Shown here in pieces: positions 1 to 5,364 of a DNA stretch of 7,617 bases. Position 1 is the stretch's first letter; each line of letters opens with the position of its first letter. This DNA is from Planctomycetota bacterium. GTDB taxonomy: Bacteria; Planctomycetota; Phycisphaerae; FEN-1346; JAACEH01. The stretch covers positions 1 through 7,617 of the forward strand of contig JAFGPY010000288.1 in NCBI GenBank assembly GCA_016935955.1, in the 5' to 3' direction. The notes under the pieces are model-generated. The model was not told the origin of the DNA. It saw nothing but the letters and a program-made list of their open reading frames with translations, and did not search any database. The translations under genes were made by a program, and so were the position numbers.

Positions 1-11
1 AGGCACACATT

Positions 12-86
12 CGGGGCGTGGCCCAGCTTGGCTAGGGCGCTTGACTGGGGGTCAAGAGGTCGCAGGTTCAAATCCTGTCGCCCCGA
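12..86 (+). tRNA. tRNA-Pro (anticodon GGG)
   Basis: A complete cloverleaf can be drawn. The acceptor stem CGGGGCG (12-18) pairs perfectly with CGCCCCG (79-85), and A86 is the discriminator. The D stem is GCCC (21-24) with GGGC (35-38), and the D loop contains the GG pair at 30-31. The anticodon stem CTTGA (40-44) pairs with TCAAG (52-56) around loop CTGGGGG, giving anticodon GGG at 47-49, which reads CCC proline codons. The T stem GCAGG/CCTGT encloses TTCAAAT. No CCA is encoded after A86, so the CCA would be added by nucleotidyltransferase. The last 19 nt (68-86) are also the antisense end of the recombinase gene, which suggests this tRNA gene is the integration target. Confidence 0.96.
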
Positions 87-1567
87 CTTTTGTTCAGAAA
101 GGGCCGTTCGACGAGAAAGTCGAACGGCCTTCTCTTTATCAGCACAAGACTTGTGTCGGTCAGGAGGCGGTTCAAACTGACGCACTCCAAGATCTCCCGT
201 CGGGTGCCCGAGTTTGAACCGAGCCACAGGGGTACGAGATTCTGGCTGAACTCGAAGACCGCCATCGCCGCTTGGCCGAAGGCTGGGTCGAACTGGTCGG
301 TCTCGTCGAGCTGGCGTTCGGCTTCCTCGATCTGCGTTTTCAGGTCCACCGACTTGCCCGTGAAAACCGCCTCCTCGATGGTTCCCGCCAGGTAGCCATT
401 GAGCAGGCGGTCCTGCATGTTGACCAGCTCCGTCCGCCGCTTGGTGAGCGTCTTCTTCCGCTGGGCCTGGGCCACGTCCACCTCGTTGAACGCGGCAGCC
501 AGGGAATCGCGGAACCACTGGATGTGCCGGTCGGTGGGCAGGCGGAACGCGCCGAGTTCCTTGATGATGGCCTGCTCGACGTCGGCCTCGCGCCAGCGGA
601 CCTTCGGGTGCCCGTCGTCGGGGTGGTTGTTGCCGCAGCGGTAGTAGACGTGCGTGTTGTGGCCGCCCTCGCGGAGCTTGCGGCGGATGCGCTCGCCGGT
701 CATGGCATAGTCGCAGACGCCGCAGCGGAACACGCAGCCTGAGAGCATGATGTCCGGATGGCCCGTGCGGCGGTTGCGGCCATTGAGGATGTCCTGGCAG
801 GTGTCGAAGGTGCGGCGGTCGATCAGGAGTCGGTAACTGCCCTTGAAGACCTGCCCGTTGCGTTCCAACTCTCCGACATAGAAGCGGTTGTTCAAGATGT
901 AGGAGAGCGACGTGCGGTTGAATCGCGGCTGGCTGGGCCGGTGGGTGTGGCCCTCCTGGGCCAGCTTCTCGGCGAGGCTCTCGAAGGTGTACTGCCCGCT
1001 GGCGTAGAGCTCGAAGATGCGAACGACCGTCTTGGACTTCTCGGGGTGCGGGATGACCGGCTCGTCGCGGTTGTCGACGTTCACGTACCCGTAGGGCGCG
1101 AGGCCCGTCGGCCAGCCCTGGCGCACCTTCTCGTCCATGCCCTTGAGGACCTCCGTCCGCAGGTTGTCCGAGTAGTACTGCGCCACGGCGGCCATGACGT
1201 TGAAGGACAAGGCCCCGGCAGCGCCGGGGCCGAACTGGTTCTCGACGAAAGACAACTGCACGCCGCAGGTGTCTTCGAGCTCCTGGAGCCGAACCGCGTC
1301 CCGCATGTTACGGCAGACGCGGTCGAGCTTGTGGGCGAAGATGGCGTTGATCTTGTCCCGCTTGGCGTTGGCCTTGACCCACTTGAACATCTGGTTGAAA
1401 GCCAGCCGGTCGGCCCCGCGCTTGGCGGACTCGGCGACGACGAACTCGCGGACGATGTGCCAGCCGGCCTTGGCCGCCTTGTCGCGCATCGCCCGGAGTT
1501 GTGCGTCGATGGAGTAGCCCTCCCGCTGCTCGCGGGACGATACCCGTGCCCATGCAACTACGTTCAT
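68..1567 (-). CDS. Large serine recombinase (integrase)
   Basis: Site-specific recombinase of the resolvase/invertase superfamily that would integrate and excise the element through a phosphoserine DNA intermediate. Of 499 residues, about 1-150 form the catalytic domain. It has the RVS motif with nucleophile Ser10, the YSIDAQ segment (18-23) and HKLDRVCRN (79-87), which carries the catalytic arginines. Residues about 155-260 match the recombinase domain (APYGY at 157-161). A zinc ribbon follows, with Cys282, Cys285 and Cys311 visible and Cys278 nearby. Residues about 360-425 are charged and coiled-coil-like, as in other large serine recombinases. The ATG start at 1567 is preceded by AAGGGAGGT (1577-1585) and overlaps the upstream stop as ATGA, suggesting translational coupling. 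Oddity: residues 494-499 are encoded by the antisense of the tRNA-Pro 3' end and 480-489 by the hairpin at 102-129. The C-terminal tail may therefore derive from the attachment site. Confidence 0.95.
   Translation of the reverse strand: MNVVAWARVSSREQREGYSIDAQLRAMRDKAAKAGWHIVREFVVAESAKRGADRLAFNQMFKWVKANAKRDKINAIFAHKLDRVCRNMRDAVRLQELEDTCGVQLSFVENQFGPGAAGALSFNVMAAVAQYYSDNLRTEVLKGMDEKVRQGWPTGLAPYGYVNVDNRDEPVIPHPEKSKTVVRIFELYASGQYTFESLAEKLAQEGHTHRPSQPRFNRTSLSYILNNRFYVGELERNGQVFKGSYRLLIDRRTFDTCQDILNGRNRRTGHPDIMLSGCVFRCGVCDYAMTGERIRRKLREGGHNTHVYYRCGNNHPDDGHPKVRWREADVEQAIIKELGAFRLPTDRHIQWFRDSLAAAFNEVDVAQAQRKKTLTKRRTELVNMQDRLLNGYLAGTIEEAVFTGKSVDLKTQIEEAERQLDETDQFDPAFGQAAMAVFEFSQNLVPLWLGSNSGTRREILECVSLNRLLTDTSLVLIKRRPFDFLVERPFLNKSRGDRI
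102..129 (+). terminator. Hairpin terminator candidate after tRNA-Pro
   Basis: GGCCGTTCGAC (102-112) pairs perfectly with GTCGAACGGCC (119-129) around loop GAGAAA, giving an 11-bp stem. On the + strand it is followed by TTCTCTTT, a passable U-rich tail, and it begins 15 nt after the tRNA ends, so it could terminate the tRNA transcript. On the - strand the tail is CCCTTTCTG, which is weaker. The hairpin lies inside the coding region for recombinase residues 480-489. Termination on the - strand would therefore truncate the recombinase message, so + strand use is more likely. Confidence 0.65.
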
Positions 1568-1854
1568 CGGCGGTCTACCTCCCTTCGGGCCTTCAGGAGC
1601 GCCTCACCCAATCGCTTGACGTTCATGAGAATCTCCACGGCCTCGTTCTCGCTGATCGGCCGACCGTAGGACTCCGACCAAAGGTCGATGGTCTCGGCGA
1701 GCAACTCGTCCGAAATCCACGCCATCGACAGCGGTCGCCGCTCGCGTCGCGGGCCAGTGACACCTTCCTCATCCTGGCCCCCGAATCCAGTCAATTCAGA
1801 GGGAATCTCCGCCGGCGGTTCCAGCACGCATGTTTGGGAATCCCGGTCGCTCAT
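1564..1854 (-). CDS. Small recombinase-associated protein, unknown function
   Basis: A 96-residue protein with no function I can name. The first 45 residues are polar and look disordered. Residues about 47-92 look folded and helical, starting WISDELLAETIDLWSESYG and continuing PISENEAVEILMNV, with a basic end. I have a general impression that similar short proteins with an E-hydrophobic-W-x3-Y-G/P pattern accompany recombinases on mobile elements, but I cannot give a family name. The stop overlaps the recombinase start as ATGA. I chose the ATG at 1854 because it forms the same ATGA overlap with the upstream gene. An in-frame ATG at 1866 would add four residues. Tight coupling on both sides suggests a role in integration, such as an accessory or directionality factor, but this is inference from position only. 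Confidence 0.72.
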   Translation of the reverse strand: MSDRDSQTCVLEPPAEIPSELTGFGGQDEEGVTGPRRERRPLSMAWISDELLAETIDLWSESYGRPISENEAVEILMNVKRLGEALLKARREVDRR

Positions 1855-2351
1855 TCGCCGATCCACCCCGCCAGGCCCATGTCCCGGAACTGCCCCCGCA
1901 GCCGCTTGACGATCCGCTCGACAGTGTGCCAGCCGCAGCCGATCTGCCGGGCGACCTCCGTCATGTTCAGGCCGTCAGCCAGGCCCTGGCAGACTTCCCG
2001 CTCGCGGGGTGTCAGGCCGGCCAGGGCGCTCGCCACGTCCATCGCGCACGGGTCCACCTCGTCGCGGCTGAACTCCGTCGCGTCCTGGCCCATGGTCTCC
2101 ACGTGGGCCTTGTAGCGCGTGGCGGCCCGCTTCATCTTCCGCAGGCGGTTGTCGATCACCGTGGTCAGCGCCGTGCGTTCGGTAGCCCCATTGGCGTGGT
2201 CGGGGTCGTAACGGAACGCCAGCACCTCCAGAGCCGCCTCCTGCATCGCGTCGGGCAGCTCGTGTCCCCGGAAGCCCATCAGCCTGGCGCGGGTGCAGAT
2301 AAGGTTGACCTTCCACTTCTCGATGACTCCGTCGTACTTCGGCATGTCCAT
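1851..2351 (-). CDS. Sigma-70-like / HTH transcription regulator
   Basis: A 166-residue protein whose C-terminal part (113-152) is a clear region-4-type helix-turn-helix. It begins LTPREREVCQGLADG and continues NMTEVARQIGC...HTVERIVKRLR. The N-terminal part (about 15-85, with LPDAMQEAALEVL and RYDPDHANG) resembles region 2 of small phage or ECF-type sigma factors. I infer a phage-type sigma-like factor or region-4 regulator controlling this element; a LuxR-type HTH is the main alternative. The open frame extends to an ATG at 2537, but the extra 62 residues are Arg-rich and lie over palindromic control DNA. I start at ATG 2351 because AAAGGG lies 6 nt upstream; ATG 2345 is also possible. It is the first gene of the leftward operon and overlaps the next as ATGA, so it probably regulates recombinase expression. 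Confidence 0.8.
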   Translation of the reverse strand: MDMPKYDGVIEKWKVNLICTRARLMGFRGHELPDAMQEAALEVLAFRYDPDHANGATERTALTTVIDNRLRKMKRAATRYKAHVETMGQDATEFSRDEVDPCAMDVASALAGLTPREREVCQGLADGLNMTEVARQIGCGWHTVERIVKRLRGQFRDMGLAGWIGE

Positions 2352-2637
2352 GTGAAGCCCTTTCGTTCGTGAGCGTCTTTGCCGCGCCGAGCCAATCTCA
2401 GCGCCACGAACGCAGCTTCCTTGAGGCATCCGGATCACTGCTCTAGGGCCGGAAATGCGAGCTGAAACACACCTGGGTGAGCTTCTGCGCGCAGGTGGGC
2501 GCAGATCTGTGACCCCGTAACACAGGTGACCACACATGTGTGTTTACGGGGTCACGGCGTGATTTGGGGCCGAGCGGGTAATCACTCTGCGGACGGGCGA
2601 GGCAACGACGCCAAGCCCCAGACATGGGAGTCCGACA
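2352..2637. promoter_or_regulatory. Divergent control region between leftward and rightward operons
   Basis: This 286-bp stretch separates two divergent transcription units, so it should hold both promoters. I see no convincing -35/-10 pair on either strand, which is not unusual for GC-rich DNA. Inverted repeats are visible. CGTTCGTG (2364-2371) and CACGAACG (2405-2412) lie near the leftward gene. A dense palindromic block at 2471-2555 is annotated separately. The rightward gene has GGGAG 7 nt before its ATG at 2638. Operators for an element-encoded repressor or for the sigma-like protein are the simplest reading. A replication origin or recombination site is also possible. Confidence 0.6.
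2509..2555. repeat. 12-bp inverted repeat with nested 12-bp palindrome
   Basis: GTGACCCCGTAA (2509-2520) is repeated exactly in inverted form as TTACGGGGTCAC (2544-2555), with 23 nt between. Inside the spacer is a perfect palindrome CACACATGTGTG (2531-2542). Just upstream are two more perfect palindromes, CTGCGCGCAG (2485-2494) and CAGATCTG (2502-2509), and the small hairpin CACC-TG-GGTG (2471-2480). The clustering suggests binding sites for dimeric proteins or an extruding structure. It lies about 80 bp before the rightward operon, as expected for an operator. It lacks a U-tract and is unlikely to be an ordinary terminator. Confidence 0.7.
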
Positions 2638-3462
2638 ATGCCGCAGAACGATGAACACGACGTGCTGATTGACTTGGGCGTGCTGGCCGCCGAGCCGGCC
2701 GAGGAGTACCACGCCAAGAGGGGCGAGCACCTCAACAGCCATGGTTTGATCGACTTCATGGTCTGCCCCTGGCTGTACCGCAAGAAGCAGTTGGGGCTGA
2801 TCCCCGACACCGATACGCCGGCGCTGCTGGTCGGCCGGGGACTCCACTGCCGCATCCTCGAAGGCCGCGACGCCTACGAGTCGCAGTTCGCCCTAGGCGG
2901 GCCGATCAACAAGACCACCTCCAAGCCCTACGGCAGGGACACCAACGCCTTCCGCGACTGGTGCAAGGCCCAGGGCAAGGTGGGCATCCATCACGACGAC
3001 CTGGCGTTGATCGAGAACATGGCCTCGGGCGTGGCCATGAACGACGAGGCCGTGGACCTGCTGCTTTACGGTCGGTCCGAGGGCGTGGTCCGCGCCGAGT
3101 ACTGCGGCACGCCGTGCCAGATTCGCATCGACTGGACGCACCCGCATCGGGGGATCGTCGACCTCAAGAGCACCGCCGACCTGACCTGGTTCGAGAACGA
3201 GGCCAAGCGCCGGCGCTACGCCAACCAGGTCGCCTTCTACCAGTCGGTCCTCGCGGCCGTCATCGGCGAGCACGTCCCGGCCTACATCATCGCCATCGAG
3301 AAGGTCGAGCCGTTCCGCTGCGGCGTGTGGCGCGTCAGCGACAACACGCTGACCATCGCGCGGCAGGAGAACGAGGCGGCCATCCGGCGGCTCAAGCGGG
3401 CCTGGGAGATCGACGCCTTCCCCACCGGCTACGAGGAACTCCGCATTCTCGACGTGACCTGA
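2638..3462 (+). CDS. RecE/exonuclease VIII-like PD-(D/E)XK nuclease
   Basis: A 274-residue protein matching the phage exonuclease VIII/RecE C-terminal nuclease type (DUF3799-like, within the PD-(D/E)XK superfamily). Visible motifs in order are: GRGLHCRILEG (67-76), equivalent to the conserved G-x-x-x-H segment; EYCGTPCQIRIDW with Asp165; IVDLKSTAD (173-181) with the catalytic pair Asp175-x-Lys177; and YANQVAFYQSVL (194-205), the downstream Q-x3-Y motif. Such enzymes resect duplex ends to expose single strands for annealing, and the Sak4-like ATPase and DUF669 protein downstream are typical partners. The start is supported by GGGAG 7 nt upstream. The gene ends just before the structured RNA block. 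A Cas4/RecB-like nuclease is the closest alternative, but there is no Cys cluster of the iron-sulfur type. Confidence 0.87.
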   Translation: MPQNDEHDVLIDLGVLAAEPAEEYHAKRGEHLNSHGLIDFMVCPWLYRKKQLGLIPDTDTPALLVGRGLHCRILEGRDAYESQFALGGPINKTTSKPYGRDTNAFRDWCKAQGKVGIHHDDLALIENMASGVAMNDEAVDLLLYGRSEGVVRAEYCGTPCQIRIDWTHPHRGIVDLKSTADLTWFENEAKRRRYANQVAFYQSVLAAVIGEHVPAYIIAIEKVEPFRCGVWRVSDNTLTIARQENEAAIRRLKRAWEIDAFPTGYEELRILDVT

Positions 3463-3470
3463 CATCTCTC

Positions 3471-3553
3471 GCGCCCGGGCGGGACGGCGTGCCGTGCGGC
3501 AGGGATGCCATCACGGAGGAACGCGGCCGGACTCCCTACACCCGCCCGGGCGC
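3471..3553 (+). ncRNA. Structured element closed by a 13-bp inverted repeat
   Basis: GCGCCCGGGCGGG (3471-3483) pairs perfectly with CCCGCCCGGGCGC (3541-3553). The 57 nt between contain a second hairpin: CCGTG (3492-3496) with CACGG (3511-3515), enclosing GGCA (3498-3501) with TGCC (3506-3509) around a GGGA loop. GCGT (3487-3490) could also pair with ACGC (3521-3524). The element begins 8 nt after the nuclease stop and ends 4 nt before the first tRNA-like structure. No U-tract follows, so it is a poor intrinsic terminator. It may be a processing signal, an RNA domain joined to the tRNA-like units, or a protein binding site. No known RNA family is recognised. Confidence 0.5.
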
Positions 3554-3557
3554 TTCT

Positions 3558-3621
3558 GGCAGGGCCGGGCTGCTCGGGGCTCATTACCCCGGGGACGCGG
3601 GTTCGACTCCCGCACCTGCCA
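3558..3621 (+). tRNA. D-arm-deficient tRNA-like structure, anticodon CAT
   Basis: The 3' half is a canonical tRNA. The anticodon stem CGGGG (3575-3579) pairs with CCCCG (3587-3591) around loop CTCATTA, giving CAT (3582-3584), the Met or lysidine-Ile anticodon. Then come a 5-nt variable loop and a T stem GCGGG/CCCGC (3597-3601, 3609-3613) around TTCGACT. The acceptor GGCAGG (3558-3563) pairs with CCTGCC (3615-3620), with a G-A mismatch at the seventh position, and A3621 is the discriminator. Only about 10 nt separate the acceptor from the anticodon stem, so there is no room for a normal D arm. GCAG (3559-3562) could instead pair with CTGC (3570-3573) as a D stem, but that uses up the acceptor strand. 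It may be a degenerate phage tRNA, a tRNA mimic, or part of a larger RNA. Confidence 0.55.
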
Positions 3622-3626
3622 TTACT

Positions 3627-3739
3627 GCGACGGTAGCTCCTGCCGGAAGGAGCGTGAATCACGGCCATGACCTCCTGGCCACGTCGGGCTGCCTGCCGTG
3701 AGCTGAAGGCCCGCCCGGGTTCGACCCCCGGCCGTCGCA
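3627..3739 (+). tRNA. 113-nt tRNA-like structure with expanded core
   Basis: The acceptor GCGACGG (3627-3633) pairs perfectly with CCGTCGC (3732-3738), and A3739 is the discriminator. TA follows as at positions 8-9. The D stem GCTC (3636-3639) pairs with GAGC (3650-3653), and the D loop contains GG at 3645-3646. The T arm CCGGG-TTCGACC-CCCGG (3715-3731) is perfect. Between G3654 and the T arm lie about 60 nt where a normal tRNA has about 22. They hold a 7-bp stem TCACGGC (3659-3665) with GCCGTGA (3695-3701), and a competing GGCCA/TGGCC hairpin. I cannot place a normal 7-nt anticodon loop. An intron, a large variable arm or a tmRNA-like mimic without anticodon are the options. The length exceeds that of tRNA-Sec. 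Confidence 0.6.
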
Positions 3740-3755
3740 TTCGCTGGCCAGCGAA
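3740..3755. repeat. 16-bp perfect palindrome after the tRNA-like pair
   Basis: TTCGCTGGCCAGCGAA is perfectly self-complementary and starts immediately after the discriminator base of the second tRNA-like structure. As RNA it could form a 6-bp hairpin with a GGCC loop. It may mark the 3' boundary or processing point of the RNA block, or be an operator for the downstream operon. It has no U-tract on the + strand (AAAACGG follows), though on the - strand TTTT precedes it. Confidence 0.5.
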
Positions 3756-3768
3756 AACGGACACAGAC

Positions 3769-3804
3769 ATGAACGACCCAATCGAATCGGAGCGAGCGCA
3801 ATGA
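3769..3804 (+). CDS. Possible 11-codon leader peptide
   Basis: An ATG at 3769 opens a short frame encoding MNDPIESERAQ. Its TGA stop (3802-3804) overlaps the ATG of the winged-helix gene (3801) as ATGA, the same arrangement as most junctions in this window. It could couple or pace translation of the next gene. No clear Shine-Dalgarno site precedes 3769, while the winged-helix gene has its own GGAG within the leader. The leader may therefore be accidental. Confidence 0.25.
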   Translation: MNDPIESERAQ

Positions 3805-4112
3805 CAAGGAACTACCGCAACGGCGACCCAGCCACATCCGCGATGGCCGGGCGCGAGATGGAGACCAGCGGATCGGCCGCCCGCCAGCGAAGCAGGTGCA
3901 TCGAGGCGGTCGCGGAGATGCCCGGCCAGACGGCCAGGGAGATCGAGGACCGGATCGGCATCAAGGCCCACAAGCGCCTGCCGGAGCTGCGCCAGGCCGG
4001 GCTTGTCCACAACGGGCCGGTGCGCACCTGCCAGGTGAGCGGACGGATGGCCATGACCTGGCAGCCCGGCGACCTCACGCACGAAACCCCCAACACGGGA
4101 GACCACGCATGA
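3801..4112 (+). CDS. Small phage winged-helix protein
   Basis: A 103-residue protein. It starts with a DPATSAMAGREME segment (9-21), followed by a helical stretch. A probable winged helix spans residues about 33-90: PGQTAREIEDRIGI is the first part of the HTH, HKRLPELRQAGLV the recognition helix and turn, and RTCQVSGRMAMTW the wing strand. The D-P-x-T-S start, R-L-x-E-L-x-x-x-G-x-V core and TGR/SGR-x-A-x-x-W end fit small DNA-binding proteins found in phage replication modules; this is from memory of such proteins, not a search. GGAG lies 8 nt before the ATG. The stop overlaps the ATPase start as ATGA. A role in DNA binding or early gene control is likely; the target is unknown. Confidence 0.75.
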   Translation: MTRNYRNGDPATSAMAGREMETSGSAARQRSRCIEAVAEMPGQTAREIEDRIGIKAHKRLPELRQAGLVHNGPVRTCQVSGRMAMTWQPGDLTHETPNTGDHA

Positions 4113-4891
4113 CGATGATGCAACACATTCACACCGGCAGGCGGCACAGCCCGCCCCGACTGCTGATCTACGGGACCGAGGGGATCGGCAAGTCCACCAC
4201 GGCCTCGCAGGCACCGAATCCCATCTTCGTGCCGACCGAGGATGGCCTCGACCAGATCGACTGCGCCAGCTTTCCGCTGGCCGGCAAGCTGGCCGACGTC
4301 GAGTCGGCGCTCAAGTCCCTGATCAACGAGAAGCACGACTTTGAGACCGTGGTGATCGACTCGGTCGACTGGCTCGAACGCCTGGTCTGGGACGTGCTGT
4401 GCGAACAGTACGGCGTCTCGAGCATCGAGAAGGTCGATGGCGGCTACGCCAAGGGCTACACGCACGCCCTGACGCACTGGCGGAAGGTCCTCAATGACCT
4501 GAACACCCTCCGCAACCAGCGCGGCATGTGCGTGATCCTGCTGGCGCACGCCAAGGTCGAGAAGTTCGAGGACCCCGAGGCCAGCGCCTACGACCGCTAT
4601 TCGCCGCGTCTGCACAAGCACGTGACGGCGCTGATCACCGAGTGGGCCGACGCCGTGCTGTTCGCCACGCGGAAGATCATCACCAAGACCGAAGAGGCCG
4701 GCTTCAACCGCGAGCGGACCATCGCGGCCGGGCTGGGCAAGGACGGCGGGGAGCGCATTCTCCGCTGCGTCGGCAGCCCCGCCTGCGTCGCCAAGAACCG
4801 CTACGGCCTGCCGGCCGAGCTGCCCCTGTCGTGGCCTGCGCTGATGCAGGCCCTCGTTGCCAACCCCAACACCACCAGCAAGGAGAGCTGA
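4109..4891 (+). CDS. Sak4-like AAA/RecA-fold ATPase
   Basis: A 260-residue phage P-loop ATPase of the AAA_24/Sak4 type, related to a minimal RecA core and linked to single-strand annealing in phage recombination. Walker A is GTEGIGKST (22-30). FVPTEDGLDQID (40-51) follows strand 2 as in this family. Walker B is VVIDSVDWLE (81-90) with Asp84. GMCVILLAHAKVEKF (139-153) is the sensor strand with His147. The basic segment around 163-171 and ATRKIITKT (186-194) continue the fold. The start is ATG 4109, which overlaps the winged-helix stop as ATGA and has GGGAG 7 nt upstream. The frame is open further upstream, but that part lies over the previous gene. The DUF669 gene begins 3 nt after its stop, a pairing commonly seen in phages and consistent with an annealase plus single-strand-binding partner. 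Confidence 0.88.
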   Translation: MTMMQHIHTGRRHSPPRLLIYGTEGIGKSTTASQAPNPIFVPTEDGLDQIDCASFPLAGKLADVESALKSLINEKHDFETVVIDSVDWLERLVWDVLCEQYGVSSIEKVDGGYAKGYTHALTHWRKVLNDLNTLRNQRGMCVILLAHAKVEKFEDPEASAYDRYSPRLHKHVTALITEWADAVLFATRKIITKTEEAGFNRERTIAAGLGKDGGERILRCVGSPACVAKNRYGLPAELPLSWPALMQALVANPNTTSKES

Positions 4892-4894
4892 TCC

Positions 4895-5353
4895 ATGGCA
4901 AATCTGAACGGATTCGATGCATCGCAAGTGGAACCGACCGCGTCATTCGACCCGATCCCCGCGGGCAAGTACCTCGCGGCCATCACCGAGACGGAGATGA
5001 AGCCCACCAAGAACGGCTCGGGCAGCTACCTCCAGATGACCTTCACGGTTCTGGACGGCGAGTACAAGAACCGCGTGCTGTGGGCGAGGCTGAACCTCAA
5101 CAACCCCAACGCCACGGCGGTCAAGATCGCCCGCAGCGAGCTGTCGGCCATCTGCCACGCGGTGGGCGTCATGCAGCCCCGCGACTCGGTCGAGCTGCAC
5201 AACATCCCGCTGCTGATCACCGTCAAGGTCAAGAAGCGCGAGGACACCGGCGAGTTGACCAACGAGATCAAGGGCTACGAGCCCAAGGCGGCCGCCGCCG
5301 GCCAGCCCCAGCAGGCTCCGGCCTCCGACACCACCCCGCCGTGGAAGCGATAG
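4895..5353 (+). CDS. DUF669 family protein, probable ssDNA-binding partner
   Basis: A 152-residue protein matching the phage DUF669 family. The opening FDASQVEPTASFDPIPAGKY (7-26) and the strand-rich core are characteristic: YLAAITETEMKPTKNGSGSY, LQMTFTVLDG, then RVLWARLNLNNPN. A helical segment with ARSELSAICHAVGV follows. The C-terminal 25 residues are Ala/Pro/Gln-rich and end PPWKR, a flexible tail. Members usually sit next to Sak4/AAA_24 ATPases in phage recombination modules and are thought to act as single-strand DNA-binding proteins; the direct biochemical role here is inference. AAGGAGAG ends 7 nt before the ATG and lies within the end of the ATPase gene, so the two are co-translated. 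Confidence 0.86.
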   Translation: MANLNGFDASQVEPTASFDPIPAGKYLAAITETEMKPTKNGSGSYLQMTFTVLDGEYKNRVLWARLNLNNPNATAVKIARSELSAICHAVGVMQPRDSVELHNIPLLITVKVKKREDTGELTNEIKGYEPKAAAAGQPQQAPASDTTPPWKR

Positions 5354-5364
5354 GAGGCGACACC

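Noticed and set aside
758..1669. 303-codon + strand open frame opposite the recombinase
   Set aside because: It lies wholly antisense to a gene with clear catalytic motifs, has a low-complexity Ala/Val/Leu/Gly-rich translation and no recognisable domain. This is typical of shadow frames in GC-rich DNA.
2352..2537. Extended N-terminus of the sigma-like protein from ATG 2537
   Set aside because: The additional 62 residues are Arg/Ser/Pro-rich, have no sigma character and cover the palindromic control region. ATG 2351 has a better ribosome site.
2509..2555. Intrinsic terminator
   Set aside because: There is no U-tract after the inverted repeat, the spacer is long (23 nt), and it lies between divergent operons where no transcript should end.
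3627..3739. Standard tRNA-Sec gene
   Set aside because: At 113 nt it is longer than bacterial tRNA-Sec. I could not fold an anticodon arm with TCA, and the acceptor stem is 7 bp, not 8.
3812..4927. 371-codon - strand open frame opposite the winged-helix and ATPase genes
   Set aside because: The + strand genes have motifs, ribosome sites and coupled junctions. The antisense frame has none of these.
4528..5364. Upstream open frame continuous with the zinc-ribbon gene
   Set aside because: It overlaps the ATPase and DUF669 genes in another frame with Arg/Gln/Pro-rich sequence. The ideal ribosome site points to GTG 5365.
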